A stretch of 63,621 bases of DNA from Verrucomicrobiaceae bacterium UBA7681 (GCA_002482965.1 DLGZ01000038.1:1-63621); one strand, 5' to 3'; positions 42,888-51,978 are shown, numbered from the stretch's first letter. Numbers and translations: made by a program. Notes: a model not told the origin generated them from the letters alone.

Positions 42888-45800
42888 TCAAACCCGCGAC
42901 TTCAGCGCCTTCTCCGCGTCCTCCAGTTCGGGCATCCGCCGCCCATAGCCGCATGCCACGATCAGCTTCCGCGCCTCCGCCAGATCCTTCTCCGGCGACT
43001 CCCACGGATACTTCACCTCTTGACCGTTGACTCCTTGACCCGTCTTGACGGCGACTCCGAACAAGCGACAGCGCGTGAGGCGGATGTCCGCCATGAACAG
43101 CCGCATCGACCCGCGCTCGGCGATTTCCCAGGCTTCGTCCAGGTCGCTCTGCGCGCTGTCGGGGCCGGCTTGCGCGGAAGTCAGCGCGCCGGTGAGGCTC
43201 CGCTGCCAGGCGCGGGTGAGGAGGGCGCGGGGGATGTGGTGCGTCGTACCGGCGCGGCGGAGTCCGGAGACGGCGGAGTCAATGTCGAATGACGAATTGT
43301 GAATTTCGAAGTTCCCGAGGATCGCCGCGAAGAGCGCGGCGCGGCCCAGGGTGAGGTGGTCGAGGGCGATGCTGAGGATGTCCTGTTGCCACGACTCGAC
43401 CCACTTGAGCGTCTGCGACGCGCGCTCGGAGACGGCGCGGAGCGCCGCCAAAGTATTCCCGAGCTTTAGCTCGTCAGGCGTGCGTTTCTCGAGAGGCGTG
43501 CCCGTCTCGGCCTGCGGATGCTTTGTCGGGCTAAAGCCCTGGACTACTTTTTGCCACGCGGCACGCTCCGACTCCGCCATGAGCAGGTCGCAATACCGGA
43601 ATCCCCGCACCGAATACAGCAGCGGGCTGGCGGGCTGGCGCTCGGCCTGCATCTGCTCGGCCTCGCGGAAGCGCGCCTCCGCCTCAGACCGGCGGCCCGC
43701 CTGGTGCAGGGCGTCGGCATGGGTCGTGCGATTGATCATCGCCTGACCCGCATCGCCGCTGCGGTCGGCGTAGGTCACGGACTGCTCGGCGTCCCCAACC
43801 GCCCCGGCCACCTCGCCCAGCGTCAGCTCCAGCTCGCTCAGGTTGCTGGCTGTCATCGCGGCTTGTTTCCAGTTTTCTAGTTGGACATACATTTCCCGCC
43901 CAGCTCGCATCGGCTCGAAGGCCTCGGGCAACCGGCCTAACGCGCGCAGGTAAAGCGGGGACTGCCCCAGCAGCCACGCTTGGTCGGATTCCGTGAGCGC
44001 GGGCGAGACTCGGCTCCACGGGGAGTCGAAAAAGCAGGTGATGGCTCCCAGATCGGAACCGAACGAGCCGAGTTTCTTCCACGTGTAGTGGTCGTTCCCT
44101 CGCAGAATACGGGCGAAGTAAACCTTGTCACACGCCTCCTGCTGCAAGCCCGCCTGGCAGCCGTGGGCCACGGCTTGGTAGAGCGGTTGGAGGACTTCGA
44201 GCGTGGGCTGGTCGCCTTCCTGCGTGGTCGCGCAGAGGTGTTCGTAGAGCCGACGGTGGGCCTCGCGCCAGGCAGAGTAGCCATCTCGCTCCGCGAGATG
44301 AGCCGCCGACTCCGCTGCGGCATGGCGTTTGGATTCATCGAGTGTCTGCTCCATGGCGGGAGCACCAGGCTCCTCTCGCGGAGCGAGAGGGCTACTTTTC
44401 AGCCTTTCCGCGAAGTATTCGCGGATGAGCGGATGTGCGTCGAGGGAAGCCGGAAGTGGGAATGCGCAAGCCGGAACGGAAACGGTCTCCGGGCTGACGG
44501 TGAGCAGTTTCGCGGCGACCAGCGATTCGAGGCTGCAATTCCAGTCTTCCTCTGGCAGGCCGGTGAGCGGTTCGGTGAGGCCGGGGATGGCGGGGGCGGC
44601 GAGCAAGGCCGCGAGGCAATCGGCGGTGGCGGGCCGATCAAACAGGCCCATGAGGCGGAGGATGGCCAGTTCGCGTCGCGCCTCGTCGCTGCCGTCCTCC
44701 ATCCACCGGGCGTAGGCGGCCATCGCGCGAAAGGCGTGGCCGTTGTCGGTCTTCTGGCTGGCCTTGGCGAAGGTCACGCGGTCGCGCTTGCGGATGTCGC
44801 CGCCGAACGCTTTTTTCAAAAACGAGCCCATGATGTGGAGCGTGAGCGCGTGGCCGTCCACGTCTTCGACGAGCTTTTCAAACTCGCTGACCACCTCGCT
44901 TTGCGCGTCGCCGTCGTGGAGCGGGAGGTTCCGGCGGTCGCTGCCGGTGACGCCGTGGGCTTTCAGCAACTGCACGCCCGCAGCCCGCGCCAGGCGCGCG
45001 AGCTTTTCCTCCCGCACGGTGCGGCCGAGGAAGGCGCGCAGGTCCGGCAGCGGATAGCGGGTCGTGACGAGGCACAGGCCGTGACTGGTGGCGGCGAGGC
45101 CTTTGAGCAGGGCTCCGAGCCCCTGGTCCTTGAGTTCGCCCGGCGTGGGCGAGGTGGGCGCGTATTGCAGCGGCTCGAGGCCATCGAGGATGAGCAGCGC
45201 GCGCCGTTCGCCGACAAGCTGGGCCAGCCGCTTGCCCTTCTCGAACGCGCCCTGCGCGCTGCCCGCCATGGCCGCATCGCCAAAGAAGGTGAGGGCCTCG
45301 GCGAGAAACAAGTCGGACGAAACGGCGGTCTGCTCGCGCGTGCCCTGGCTGTAGAAGGACCACGCGAAAACGGAGTCGCAGCCGGGCCAGTTGTCATGGG
45401 CCAAGCTCGCAGCCCACTTGGCTACCAGGGACGTTTTTCCTTCGCCACCCAAGGCCACGAAGATGAGCACGTGCGGGCGGTGCGATTCAGCACGGCGGGC
45501 TTTGAGCCACGCGTCGTCGAGAATCTTCGTCTCGGATTCGCGGCCGATGAGATCCGCCGGGGCGTATTTGAGGATGCGGGAGATGTCGGCGTTGAAACCC
45601 GCAGCGGCGACGATGGGAATCTCGGCGACGCGTTTGCACAGCTCTTCCTCGTCCTTGAAGAAGTAGTAGAGGTGATTGGTCTTCGTGACGGCTTCGCGAT
45701 GTGCGAGCTGGAGCGCGGTGGCTTCGACATCCTCGGGCTTTTCATCGGACGCGGGAGGCTGGCGCACGGTGGCGGCCTTCGAGATGAAAACAAACACCGG

Positions 45801-46094
45801 CTTTTCCATCTCCCGCGCGATGTCGAATTCCATCTGGGTGTAGGAGCGGCGCGCGATTCCCGCCGGGCGTTGGTTCGGCTCCGCACCGAAGCGGAAGCCG
45901 ACGATGTGAATGACTGCGTCGGAGTCGTGGAGCTTACGCCGCAGCATCTCCTCCACGGTGCGGTAGTCGGGCGGGAAGCCGGGCTGGTTTTCGGCAAAGC
46001 AGCCTTTCATCTCGATCTCGTTCTCCACCGCATCGCGGAAGGAACCGAGCTCATGAGAGACACCGCTGAGGAAGAGAGTGGGCCGGGACTTCAT
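42888..46094 (-). CDS. DUF4062-STAND NTPase-TPR protein
   Basis: The 1068-residue protein starts with a DUF4062-like domain (residues 1-110, TLFLSGVSHELGSFRDAVEN, SDAVIHIVGFRFGAEP), a fold found with TIR-like and other sensor domains. Next comes a P-loop NTPase of the NACHT/NB-ARC type with Walker A GGEGKTS (216-222) and Walker B RALLILDGLEPLQ (298-310), winged-helix-like segments, and from about residue 640 a helical TPR-like region (GDAEQSVTYADRSGDAGQAM). Such STAND proteins sense a ligand through the repeats and act through the N-terminal domain; several protect bacteria from phage. The role here is inferred. Several short palindromic repeats sit in frame in the C-terminal half. It has no defence genes beside it. 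Confidence 0.85.
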   Translation of the reverse strand: MKSRPTLFLSGVSHELGSFRDAVENEIEMKGCFAENQPGFPPDYRTVEEMLRRKLHDSDAVIHIVGFRFGAEPNQRPAGIARRSYTQMEFDIAREMEKPVFVFISKAATVRQPPASDEKPEDVEATALQLAHREAVTKTNHLYYFFKDEEELCKRVAEIPIVAAAGFNADISRILKYAPADLIGRESETKILDDAWLKARRAESHRPHVLIFVALGGEGKTSLVAKWAASLAHDNWPGCDSVFAWSFYSQGTREQTAVSSDLFLAEALTFFGDAAMAGSAQGAFEKGKRLAQLVGERRALLILDGLEPLQYAPTSPTPGELKDQGLGALLKGLAATSHGLCLVTTRYPLPDLRAFLGRTVREEKLARLARAAGVQLLKAHGVTGSDRRNLPLHDGDAQSEVVSEFEKLVEDVDGHALTLHIMGSFLKKAFGGDIRKRDRVTFAKASQKTDNGHAFRAMAAYARWMEDGSDEARRELAILRLMGLFDRPATADCLAALLAAPAIPGLTEPLTGLPEEDWNCSLESLVAAKLLTVSPETVSVPACAFPLPASLDAHPLIREYFAERLKSSPLAPREEPGAPAMEQTLDESKRHAAAESAAHLAERDGYSAWREAHRRLYEHLCATTQEGDQPTLEVLQPLYQAVAHGCQAGLQQEACDKVYFARILRGNDHYTWKKLGSFGSDLGAITCFFDSPWSRVSPALTESDQAWLLGQSPLYLRALGRLPEAFEPMRAGREMYVQLENWKQAAMTASNLSELELTLGEVAGAVGDAEQSVTYADRSGDAGQAMINRTTHADALHQAGRRSEAEARFREAEQMQAERQPASPLLYSVRGFRYCDLLMAESERAAWQKVVQGFSPTKHPQAETGTPLEKRTPDELKLGNTLAALRAVSERASQTLKWVESWQQDILSIALDHLTLGRAALFAAILGNFEIHNSSFDIDSAVSGLRRAGTTHHIPRALLTRAWQRSLTGALTSAQAGPDSAQSDLDEAWEIAERGSMRLFMADIRLTRCRLFGVAVKTGQGVNGQEVKYPWESPEKDLAEARKLIVACGYGRRMPELEDAEKALKSRV
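43285..43310. repeat. AATGACGAATT-type repeat unit inside the STAND gene
   Basis: The segment around TCGAATGACGAATTGTGAAT matches the AATGACGAA family seen at 26214 and 41841. It is in frame and encodes part of residues about 928-936 (EIHNSSFDI). Confidence 0.45.
43459..43541. repeat. About 80-bp element bounded by two small palindromes, in frame in the STAND gene
   Basis: CGAGCTTTAGCTCG (43460-43473) and GGGCTAAAGCCC (43528-43539) bracket about 55 bases. The element encodes roughly residues 851-879 (FSPTKHPQAETGTPLEKRTP region). Both palindromes share the CT-NN-AG core of the hairpin at 42828 and that at 53128. The segment looks like an inserted repeat that kept the frame. Confidence 0.6.
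44282..44390. repeat. Two related hairpins with CTCGC-NNN-GCGAG stems in the STAND gene
   Basis: CATCTCGC-TCC-GCGAGATG (44282-44300) and CCTCTCGC-GGA-GCGAGAGG (44372-44390) are near-copies on opposite strands with paired base changes. Both lie in frame, in the stretch encoding about residues 568-604. Confidence 0.65.
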
Positions 46095-46199
46095 GTCGTC
46101 TTGACTAGAGACGAACCGGAGGGCTTGTCGAGGGTTTCAGCAGGACAATATCGAGCCGACCTCACTTTTTTGAGGCTTTTCGCTTATCTGACCCCATCC

Positions 46200-46460
46200 A
46201 TACCCGCGAAGAAGAAAGCCAACGCCAAGCCGCTGACCGGTGCCGCCTTGATCAAGGAGGTGTGCCGCCGCATCCGCGCGGCGCGGAGCTACTGGGATGC
46301 GCACAACAACCGCGCCTGCCGGGGCGAGAGAAGGCGATGGGGCTCTAGGAAACGTTGAGCGAGGCGGAGCGGGAAAAGGTGCCGCAGGAACTGCGTGTGT
46401 GGCTGCGCTACCCCAGCGAGAAATAATTTGGCGATGACTTCACTCCGTCGGAATTGGAAG
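46200..46460 (+). pseudogene. Degraded copy of the small basic-protein gene at 49067
   Basis: The segment is about 85-90% identical to 49067-49330 by eye and also keeps about 55 bases of similar upstream sequence. The start codon is changed to ATA at 46200. A deletion near 46325 shifts the frame, and a stop codon (TAG) appears near 46346. Codons for PAKKKANAKPLTGAALIKEV are still readable. It lies upstream of the STAND gene on the opposite strand. The two copies flank the gene at 46593-48968, suggesting a local duplication. Confidence 0.85.
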
Positions 46461-46592
46461 ATGAAGATGGAGTGGCCGAATAGAGGCGCAAAAAAAGCAC
46501 AAGGGATCAGGCAGAAAAAGCATGCACTTGAAGGAGTCGAGGCTGAACAAGCGCTTCTTATTTTGAGGTTTTGCGTCTCTTTGTGGCCAGCC

Positions 46593-48968
46593 TCATTTCA
46601 CAGGGCGCACGCGCACCCAGGCGCTGCGTGTGGTTCCTGTGCCGCCGACGGTGGTGGGCAGGCGGAGGCGGTAAAACTTGCCGGGGGTGAGGAGAAGGGT
46701 TTCGGTCCATTGATCCAACTCGTGCTTCGCGCCTGGGAATTTCGCCTTTTTATCGGCAGAGATGCGGAGGGTTTCTTCCAGGCCGGGCTCGATGGGCTTG
46801 GCCGTGGAGTGCTGGAGCTTGACGTTGAGTCTGACATTGCCGTCGGGATCTTCCATCAAGTCGCCTTCAATTTGCAGCCCGACGGGGAGCGTTTCCAATG
46901 CGGTGGGCCGCATACGGAAGGGGGCTTCAGGTGTTGGAGGATCAAATTCGGTGGCGGTCTGATACTCCTCAATGACTGACAGCCTGACGGACTGCGAGGG
47001 ACGGGTCCGCAGCAGGGACAGAGACAGGAGCTTGGCGCGGCCACTCTTGACCTGCTGCTGGGAGAAGTTTTCAAAATCATCGGTCTTCACTCCCTGCCAT
47101 GCCGCTGCATCTTGAGCGGAAACTTCAAAGATCAGCGCGTCGATTTCGAAGTCGTATCCCGTGGCCGCAGGGGTCTCAGTGCTGGAGTCGAGGTGACTGA
47201 AGAGGAGGACCGTTTCGTGCGCCGGGAGATCAGCGCTGGCCATCAGCGCAGGAGTATCAGCGGCCGTCAGCAGATGTGTGCCGGGCATGGCCAAAACGAT
47301 AGCCGTGGTGCCCATGGACAGGGTGCGAAAACGTGGCTCCCACATGATTGCTTCTGGCATGTCACGCGCGAGTTTCCATTCGGTGCGGGCGGGCGGGGCC
47401 AGGTGCTGGGTGAGGGCCACGAGATCCTCATCCATCTCCAACTGGGTGCCGACGGGAATCTCATTCCATGCCGAGGGAATGCTGGGCATTTCCGTGGGGT
47501 AGGCATGCAAGCGTGCGCTGGTCTGACTGCGGCGGGCGGTCTCATGTGCGGCCAGCGAGCAGGTCATCACGCGGGCCTTGCCGTCTCTGGCGCGTGCCAG
47601 CAGCTCGCGCAGCAGCGGGGCTTCATCCTGCTCGGGTTTGCGCGTGGCGAGCAGGGCGTGCGCGGCATCCGTGTCGAGAGCGATGCCGATGAACAAGCGG
47701 CGTGGTGTCGTTTCGCTGGCTTTTGGCGCTGGCTCGGCAGTCCAGTCCGGTTGCTGCATCACGGTTACATCCAGCCAGCGTTCTTTGCGCTCTGTGCCCC
47801 AGACTTGATCCGCTGGGGGCATCATCGCCACGAGATGTGGAGCCGCGCTGCGGAATGAAATTTTTCCCTCCAACTGCTCTTCAAAACGGTCATACCAGTC
47901 CATCCAGCCGTGAATCGCCTTGCTGTGCACGCCTTTCTCGTCCCGTACACGCAGCCATGAGGTGGGCCATTTCACGGCAAGCGGAGCACGTGGCGCGTAG
48001 GTGCTGCTGCCTCCTGTGATGACTCCATCCTGCTTAAGCGCCAGCCGGGTGCCCTGCAGCACTGGCATAAAGGAGACGGGTGTCATGTAGAGAAGATCAA
48101 AATTTTGATCAATCTCCGTGGGCACCCAGTGCTCAGTGCCGACTTGCGCTTCCCATCGTGCGCCCGGTGCCATCACCAGAGTTGCACTGGAGACGATGCT
48201 GGCTTGTCCCGCTGCCAGGGCTTCCTCAAGATGGTGGATCACCGCTGCATCATCATGGGCGTCTTTCAGCAGCCACTCGACCATGTCCAGTTCAGGCACA
48301 CGGTAAATCGTCTGCTGCAAGGTGGTGCTTGCCTTGGCTTTGGTGGCAGCAGCGCCGCCCTGGAGGAAAACGACGATCCGCGTGCCGGCATCCTGTGGCG
48401 ATGGAAAACTGGCGAGCATGCGCTCCTGCTGCGACGCCCAAAATTCTCCCTGCCAGCGCAGGCGCTCAAAGCGTGGTGCGGTGACGCTGAGCCTGTCACG
48501 CTCGGCTCCCACCGCTGCCGTGGCATAGGACATGGATTGCAACTGGGGAGGCTGGAGGTCATGCGTCAGAGTGATGCGCAACCGCGTTTCCTGCGTGTCT
48601 TCATCGAAGGACACCCGCTCCACCCGCATCTCGGTACCGATGAGCTGCTTTTCGGTTTTCTTGGCTGCGACGCCTTGATTGTCTGCGGTGCGGCCCCATT
48701 GGGTGACGAACCCACGCTCCTGACCGATGCTGAGGAGTCGCACCTCGTCATCGGTCATCGCCCCGGTGAGTTCCACCAGCGTGCGCGCCTGCAGCCGCTG
48801 GCGCAGTCCGTCTGGATTCGCTGCATGCGCCATCTCACGCTGCCAGTCGCTTTCCTTCACGGTGGTGATCCGTGCGGTGATGAGATTGACAGCCTCCTGC
48901 GCATCGCATTTCAGATGAAAAGCGAATCCCAGGCAGAGTACCAGTCCAAGCCGCCAATGAGCATGCAT
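46593..48968 (-). CDS. Exported protein with four apparent internal repeats (hypothetical)
   Basis: From the ATG at 48968 (MHAHWRLGLVLCLGFAFHLK) the protein is 791 residues with a signal peptide. No named family is recognised. By eye there are four regions of roughly 100 residues (about 40-140, 240-340, 440-540 and 630-745). Each has a G-x-A-x-[IVL] strand, a Y-x-T or similar turn and a P-V-G-[TL]-x-[LI]-x strand (LIGTEMRVERVSF, VLQGTRLALKQ, IPVGTQLEMDED, LPVGLQIEGDLM). The pattern recalls beta-domains of secretins but lacks secretin motifs. It is flanked by a duplicated small gene. Conserved position and function are unknown. Confidence 0.7.
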   Translation of the reverse strand: MHAHWRLGLVLCLGFAFHLKCDAQEAVNLITARITTVKESDWQREMAHAANPDGLRQRLQARTLVELTGAMTDDEVRLLSIGQERGFVTQWGRTADNQGVAAKKTEKQLIGTEMRVERVSFDEDTQETRLRITLTHDLQPPQLQSMSYATAAVGAERDRLSVTAPRFERLRWQGEFWASQQERMLASFPSPQDAGTRIVVFLQGGAAATKAKASTTLQQTIYRVPELDMVEWLLKDAHDDAAVIHHLEEALAAGQASIVSSATLVMAPGARWEAQVGTEHWVPTEIDQNFDLLYMTPVSFMPVLQGTRLALKQDGVITGGSSTYAPRAPLAVKWPTSWLRVRDEKGVHSKAIHGWMDWYDRFEEQLEGKISFRSAAPHLVAMMPPADQVWGTERKERWLDVTVMQQPDWTAEPAPKASETTPRRLFIGIALDTDAAHALLATRKPEQDEAPLLRELLARARDGKARVMTCSLAAHETARRSQTSARLHAYPTEMPSIPSAWNEIPVGTQLEMDEDLVALTQHLAPPARTEWKLARDMPEAIMWEPRFRTLSMGTTAIVLAMPGTHLLTAADTPALMASADLPAHETVLLFSHLDSSTETPAATGYDFEIDALIFEVSAQDAAAWQGVKTDDFENFSQQQVKSGRAKLLSLSLLRTRPSQSVRLSVIEEYQTATEFDPPTPEAPFRMRPTALETLPVGLQIEGDLMEDPDGNVRLNVKLQHSTAKPIEPGLEETLRISADKKAKFPGAKHELDQWTETLLLTPGKFYRLRLPTTVGGTGTTRSAWVRVRPVK

Positions 48969-49066
48969 GAGGAAGGTGTATGAGATTCGATGGCTCGGTG
49001 GCAATGCAAATCACTGCGCCCCTCGCTTTTTCGCGCTTCTGCGTTTATTGACCCGGCCAACCCTGC

Positions 49067-49336
49067 ATGCCCGCGAAGAAGAAAGCCAGTGCCAAGCCGC
49101 TCACCGGCGCCGCCTTGATCAAGGAGGTGTGCCGCCGTATCCGCGTGGCGCGGGGCTACTGGGATGCGCACAACAACCGCGCCTGCCGGGGCGAGCGGGA
49201 GAAGGCGATGGCTCTCTATGAGGCGCTGAGTGAGGCGGAGCGTGAGAAGGTGCCGCAGGTGCTGCGCGTGTGGCTGCGCTATCGCAGCGAGAAGTACTTT
49301 GGGGATGAGCGCACGCCACCGGGAGGTGGAAGGTGA
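49067..49336 (+). CDS. Small basic protein (hypothetical), intact copy
   Basis: The 89-residue protein begins MPAKKKASAKPLTGAALIKE and is rich in Lys and Arg, with helical segments (CRRIRVARGYWDAHNNRACR, ALYEALSEAEREKVPQVLRV). No membrane or signal segment is seen. A nucleic-acid-binding role is possible but unsupported. Its stop overlaps the GTG start of rlmF by 4 bases, so the two are translationally coupled. A pseudogene copy lies at 46200. Confidence 0.75.
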   Translation: MPAKKKASAKPLTGAALIKEVCRRIRVARGYWDAHNNRACRGEREKAMALYEALSEAEREKVPQVLRVWLRYRSEKYFGDERTPPGGGR

Positions 49337-50223
49337 GGAGTGACAGCGTTCTCAAAGCGGGATTGCACCCGCGCAATCGGTTCAACACGCGCTACGACTT
49401 TCCACAGCTCATTGCGTACAGTCCGGCGCTGGCGGCGTTTGTGAAGCTGAATGCGTATGGGGATGACAGCATCGACTACGCGGAACCGCTGGCGGTGAAG
49501 GCGCTGAATCAGGCGCTGCTGAAGCAGGCCTATGGCTTGCAGCATTGGGACACTCCACCGGGTTATCTCTGCCCGCCCATTCCGGGGCGCAGTGATTACA
49601 TTCATCATCTGGCGGATCTCATCGCGCTGCGGCACGGGCCATCGGTGCGCGTGCTGGACATCGGCACGGGGGCGAACTGCATTTATCCGCTGATAGGTGC
49701 GAGTGAGTATGGGTGGAGCTTTGTCGGCGCGGAAGTCGATCCGGCGGCGTGCCGCTGGGCGCAAAAGATGGTGGCGGCGAATTCGAGTGTGGCGGGCTTG
49801 ATCGAGTGTCGGCTGCAAAAGTCAGCGGCGCAGTGCTTTCAAGGCATCATACAACCGGGGGAGGATTTTGACCTGACGCTGTGCAATCCGCCGTTTCATT
49901 CTTCCGCTGCCGAAGCGGCAGAGGGCACGCAGCGGAAACTGCGCAATCTCGGCGGTAAGAAGACGGGACTTAACTTCGGCGGCAAAGCCAACGAGCTTTG
50001 GTGCGAGGGTGGCGAGCTTGGTTTCATCCGCCGCATGATCGAAGAGAGCACCTCGTTTGCAGGGCAATGCGGCTGGTTTACGACGCTGGTTTCCAAGAAA
50101 GAGCATCTACCGAGGCTTGAGCAGGCACTGCGGCGTGTGAAGGCGGCGCAGGTGAAGGTCATTGAGATGGCGCAGGGGCAGAAGAAGAGCCGCATTCTTG
50201 CGTGGTCGTTTTCAAAGCTGTAG
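49333..50223 (+). CDS. rlmF: 23S rRNA (adenine-1618-N6)-methyltransferase RlmF
   Basis: The 296-residue protein uses a GTG start at 49333. It has the RlmF start GLHPRNRFNTRYDFPQLI, the SAM-binding VLDIGTGANCIYPLIGASEY and the adenine-N6 catalytic motif CNPPFHSSAAEAAEG with NPPF. The C-terminal FTTLVSKKEHLPRLEQALRR is also typical. It methylates A1618 of 23S rRNA. It is coupled to the upstream small basic protein gene, which might therefore be connected to ribosome biology; this is inference. Confidence 0.94.
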   Translation: MRSDSVLKAGLHPRNRFNTRYDFPQLIAYSPALAAFVKLNAYGDDSIDYAEPLAVKALNQALLKQAYGLQHWDTPPGYLCPPIPGRSDYIHHLADLIALRHGPSVRVLDIGTGANCIYPLIGASEYGWSFVGAEVDPAACRWAQKMVAANSSVAGLIECRLQKSAAQCFQGIIQPGEDFDLTLCNPPFHSSAAEAAEGTQRKLRNLGGKKTGLNFGGKANELWCEGGELGFIRRMIEESTSFAGQCGWFTTLVSKKEHLPRLEQALRRVKAAQVKVIEMAQGQKKSRILAWSFSKL

Positions 50224-50258
50224 ATCAGGACTCCGGCCTGGTGAGGGGGGCTGAGCAA

Positions 50259-50277
50259 CACAAGCCGGAGGCTTGTG
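50259..50277. repeat. CACAAGCC-GGA-GGCTTGTG hairpin
   Basis: An 8-base perfect stem with a GGA loop lies in the gap between rlmF and the sialate O-acetylesterase. It has the size and symmetry of the other palindromic units in the window. Confidence 0.65.
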
Positions 50278-50325
50278 CTACAATGCGCGGAAGATTGTGC
50301 GGAGGTGTTCGTATTGCCTTTCCAC

Positions 50326-51897
50326 ATGAAATCATCGTTTACTTTCTGTTCCGTCCTCTTGCTGGCCTCGGCACTGCATGCCGAAGTGAAGCTTTCCAAG
50401 GTCTTCACACCGCACATGGTGCTCCAGCGTGGCATGGCGGTGCCGGTGTGGGGAACGGCGGCTCCGGGCGAGAAGGTGACGGTGGCCTTTGCTGGGCAGA
50501 GCCAAACGGCCACGGCGGATGACAAAGGTGCATGGAGCGTGAAGTTGGATGCGCTGAAAGCCAGCGCGGAGCCGCGCACGCTGACGATCGGCAGCCAGAA
50601 GATCGATGACGTGCTGGTGGGCGATGTGTGGATCGGCTCCGGGCAGTCGAACATGGACATGGTGGTGGCCAGCTATACCAAGGATGATCCGGTGCTCGCG
50701 GAGGCAGCCGCCAAGGACTATCCGCAACTGCGCCTGCTGCGCAAAGACGCAAGCGCCACGTGGGAGCAGGCCACGCCGGAGACGAATCCGAAGTTCAGCG
50801 CGCTGTTGTTCTCTTTTGGTTTTCCCTTGCAGAAGGAACTCGGCGTACCGGTCGGCCTGATGGTGGGCGCAGTCGGTGGCACGCCTTCGGGCTTCTGGTT
50901 GAGCGAGGAGATGTATCGCAGCGATGCCGCGAGTGCTGCGGCAGTGAAGGCCTTCGCGCCGACTTACAAGTATGACGAACTCGTGGCGAAGCATGCCGTG
51001 GACAAGGCCAAGTATGATGCGGATTTCGCCGCCTGGAAACCGCTGGCGGATGCCGCGAAGAAAGAGGGTAAACCGCTGCCTCCTGCACCACGTGCGCCTC
51101 AGGGCGTAGGCAAGGCGGGTGAAACGAACTCCGGCAAAGTCGGCCAGCTCTTTGAGGCCTTCATTCGCCCCTACGTGGGCTATGCGATCAAAGGCGTGCT
51201 GTGGGATCAGGGCGAGAGCCGCACGAACATCGTGGGCGTGGATCAGGTGACGCTGATGGGCGCTCTCATTGGCGGCTGGCGCAAGGCTTGGGGGCAGGGT
51301 GATTTCCCATTTCTCTACGTGCAGAAGCCAAGCGGTGGCGGTTGTGCTTTCGACTATTCACAACCGATGAACCGTCTCGCTGAGAAGTTCGCGCCGCTGC
51401 CGAAGACGATTCCGAACAATCCGGATGCGCAGTACTCGCACGTCGCCTTTGAGCAGATCATGAAGTATCCGAACACACACATGGTCATCAGCAGCGATCT
51501 CGGCAACGGCATTCATCCGCCGAACAAGTCTGGCTACGGTGCGCGTGCTGTGCAGGTGGCTCTGGCGGTGGCGTATGACAAAGGCAATGAATACCTCGGC
51601 CCGCAGCTTGCCTCACACACGATCACTGGAGGAAAAGTGACGCTGAAATTCAAGCACAGCGGCAAGGGACTTGCCTTCAAAAATGGCGACAAGCTGCAAG
51701 GCTTCTCGATTGCCGGTGCCGATAAGAAATTCGTCTGGGCAGATGCCGTTATCGAGGGCGACACCGTCGTGGTTTCCAGCCAAGACGTGCCTCAGCCTGC
51801 TGCGGTGCGCTATGCGTGGAGCAATGCCTTTCAGTGGGCGAACTTGTTCAATCAGGATGGACTGCCTGCGCAGCCGTTCAGGACGGATGCGTGGTGA
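50326..51897 (+). CDS. Sialate O-acetylesterase-like exported SGNH hydrolase
   Basis: From the ATG at 50326 the 523-residue protein has a signal peptide (to about residue 19). The family 9 sialate O-acetylesterase pattern is clear. An N-terminal beta-domain (VFTPHMVLQRGMAVPVWGTA) leads to WIGSGQSNMDMVV with the catalytic Ser, then GYAIKGVLWDQGESRTNIVG and a C-terminal beta-domain. The catalytic His is probably in a late D-x-x-H region (NNPDAQYSHVAFEQI). It removes acetyl groups from host or algal glycans in the periplasm. A terminator follows. Confidence 0.9.
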   Translation: MKSSFTFCSVLLLASALHAEVKLSKVFTPHMVLQRGMAVPVWGTAAPGEKVTVAFAGQSQTATADDKGAWSVKLDALKASAEPRTLTIGSQKIDDVLVGDVWIGSGQSNMDMVVASYTKDDPVLAEAAAKDYPQLRLLRKDASATWEQATPETNPKFSALLFSFGFPLQKELGVPVGLMVGAVGGTPSGFWLSEEMYRSDAASAAAVKAFAPTYKYDELVAKHAVDKAKYDADFAAWKPLADAAKKEGKPLPPAPRAPQGVGKAGETNSGKVGQLFEAFIRPYVGYAIKGVLWDQGESRTNIVGVDQVTLMGALIGGWRKAWGQGDFPFLYVQKPSGGGCAFDYSQPMNRLAEKFAPLPKTIPNNPDAQYSHVAFEQIMKYPNTHMVISSDLGNGIHPPNKSGYGARAVQVALAVAYDKGNEYLGPQLASHTITGGKVTLKFKHSGKGLAFKNGDKLQGFSIAGADKKFVWADAVIEGDTVVVSSQDVPQPAAVRYAWSNAFQWANLFNQDGLPAQPFRTDAW

Positions 51898-51948
51898 CGT
51901 GAGCCGGCATGGCCGCAAAGAGACGCAAAAGGATCAAAAAAGCAGAGA

Positions 51949-51978
51949 GGATCAGACATCACCAGTCTGATCCTTTTT
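51949..51978 (+). terminator. Intrinsic terminator of the sialate O-acetylesterase gene
   Basis: A perfect 9-base stem GGATCAGAC/GTCTGATCC (51949-51957 and 51965-51973) with a 7-base loop is followed by TTTTTG, 52 bases after the stop codon. Confidence 0.85.

Noticed and set aside
43980..46358. Plus-strand reading frame of 792 residues opposite the STAND gene
   Set aside because: It is entirely antisense to a gene with clear Walker motifs, its amino-acid make-up is Gly/Glu/Arg-biased as expected of a GC shadow, and it has no recognisable motif.
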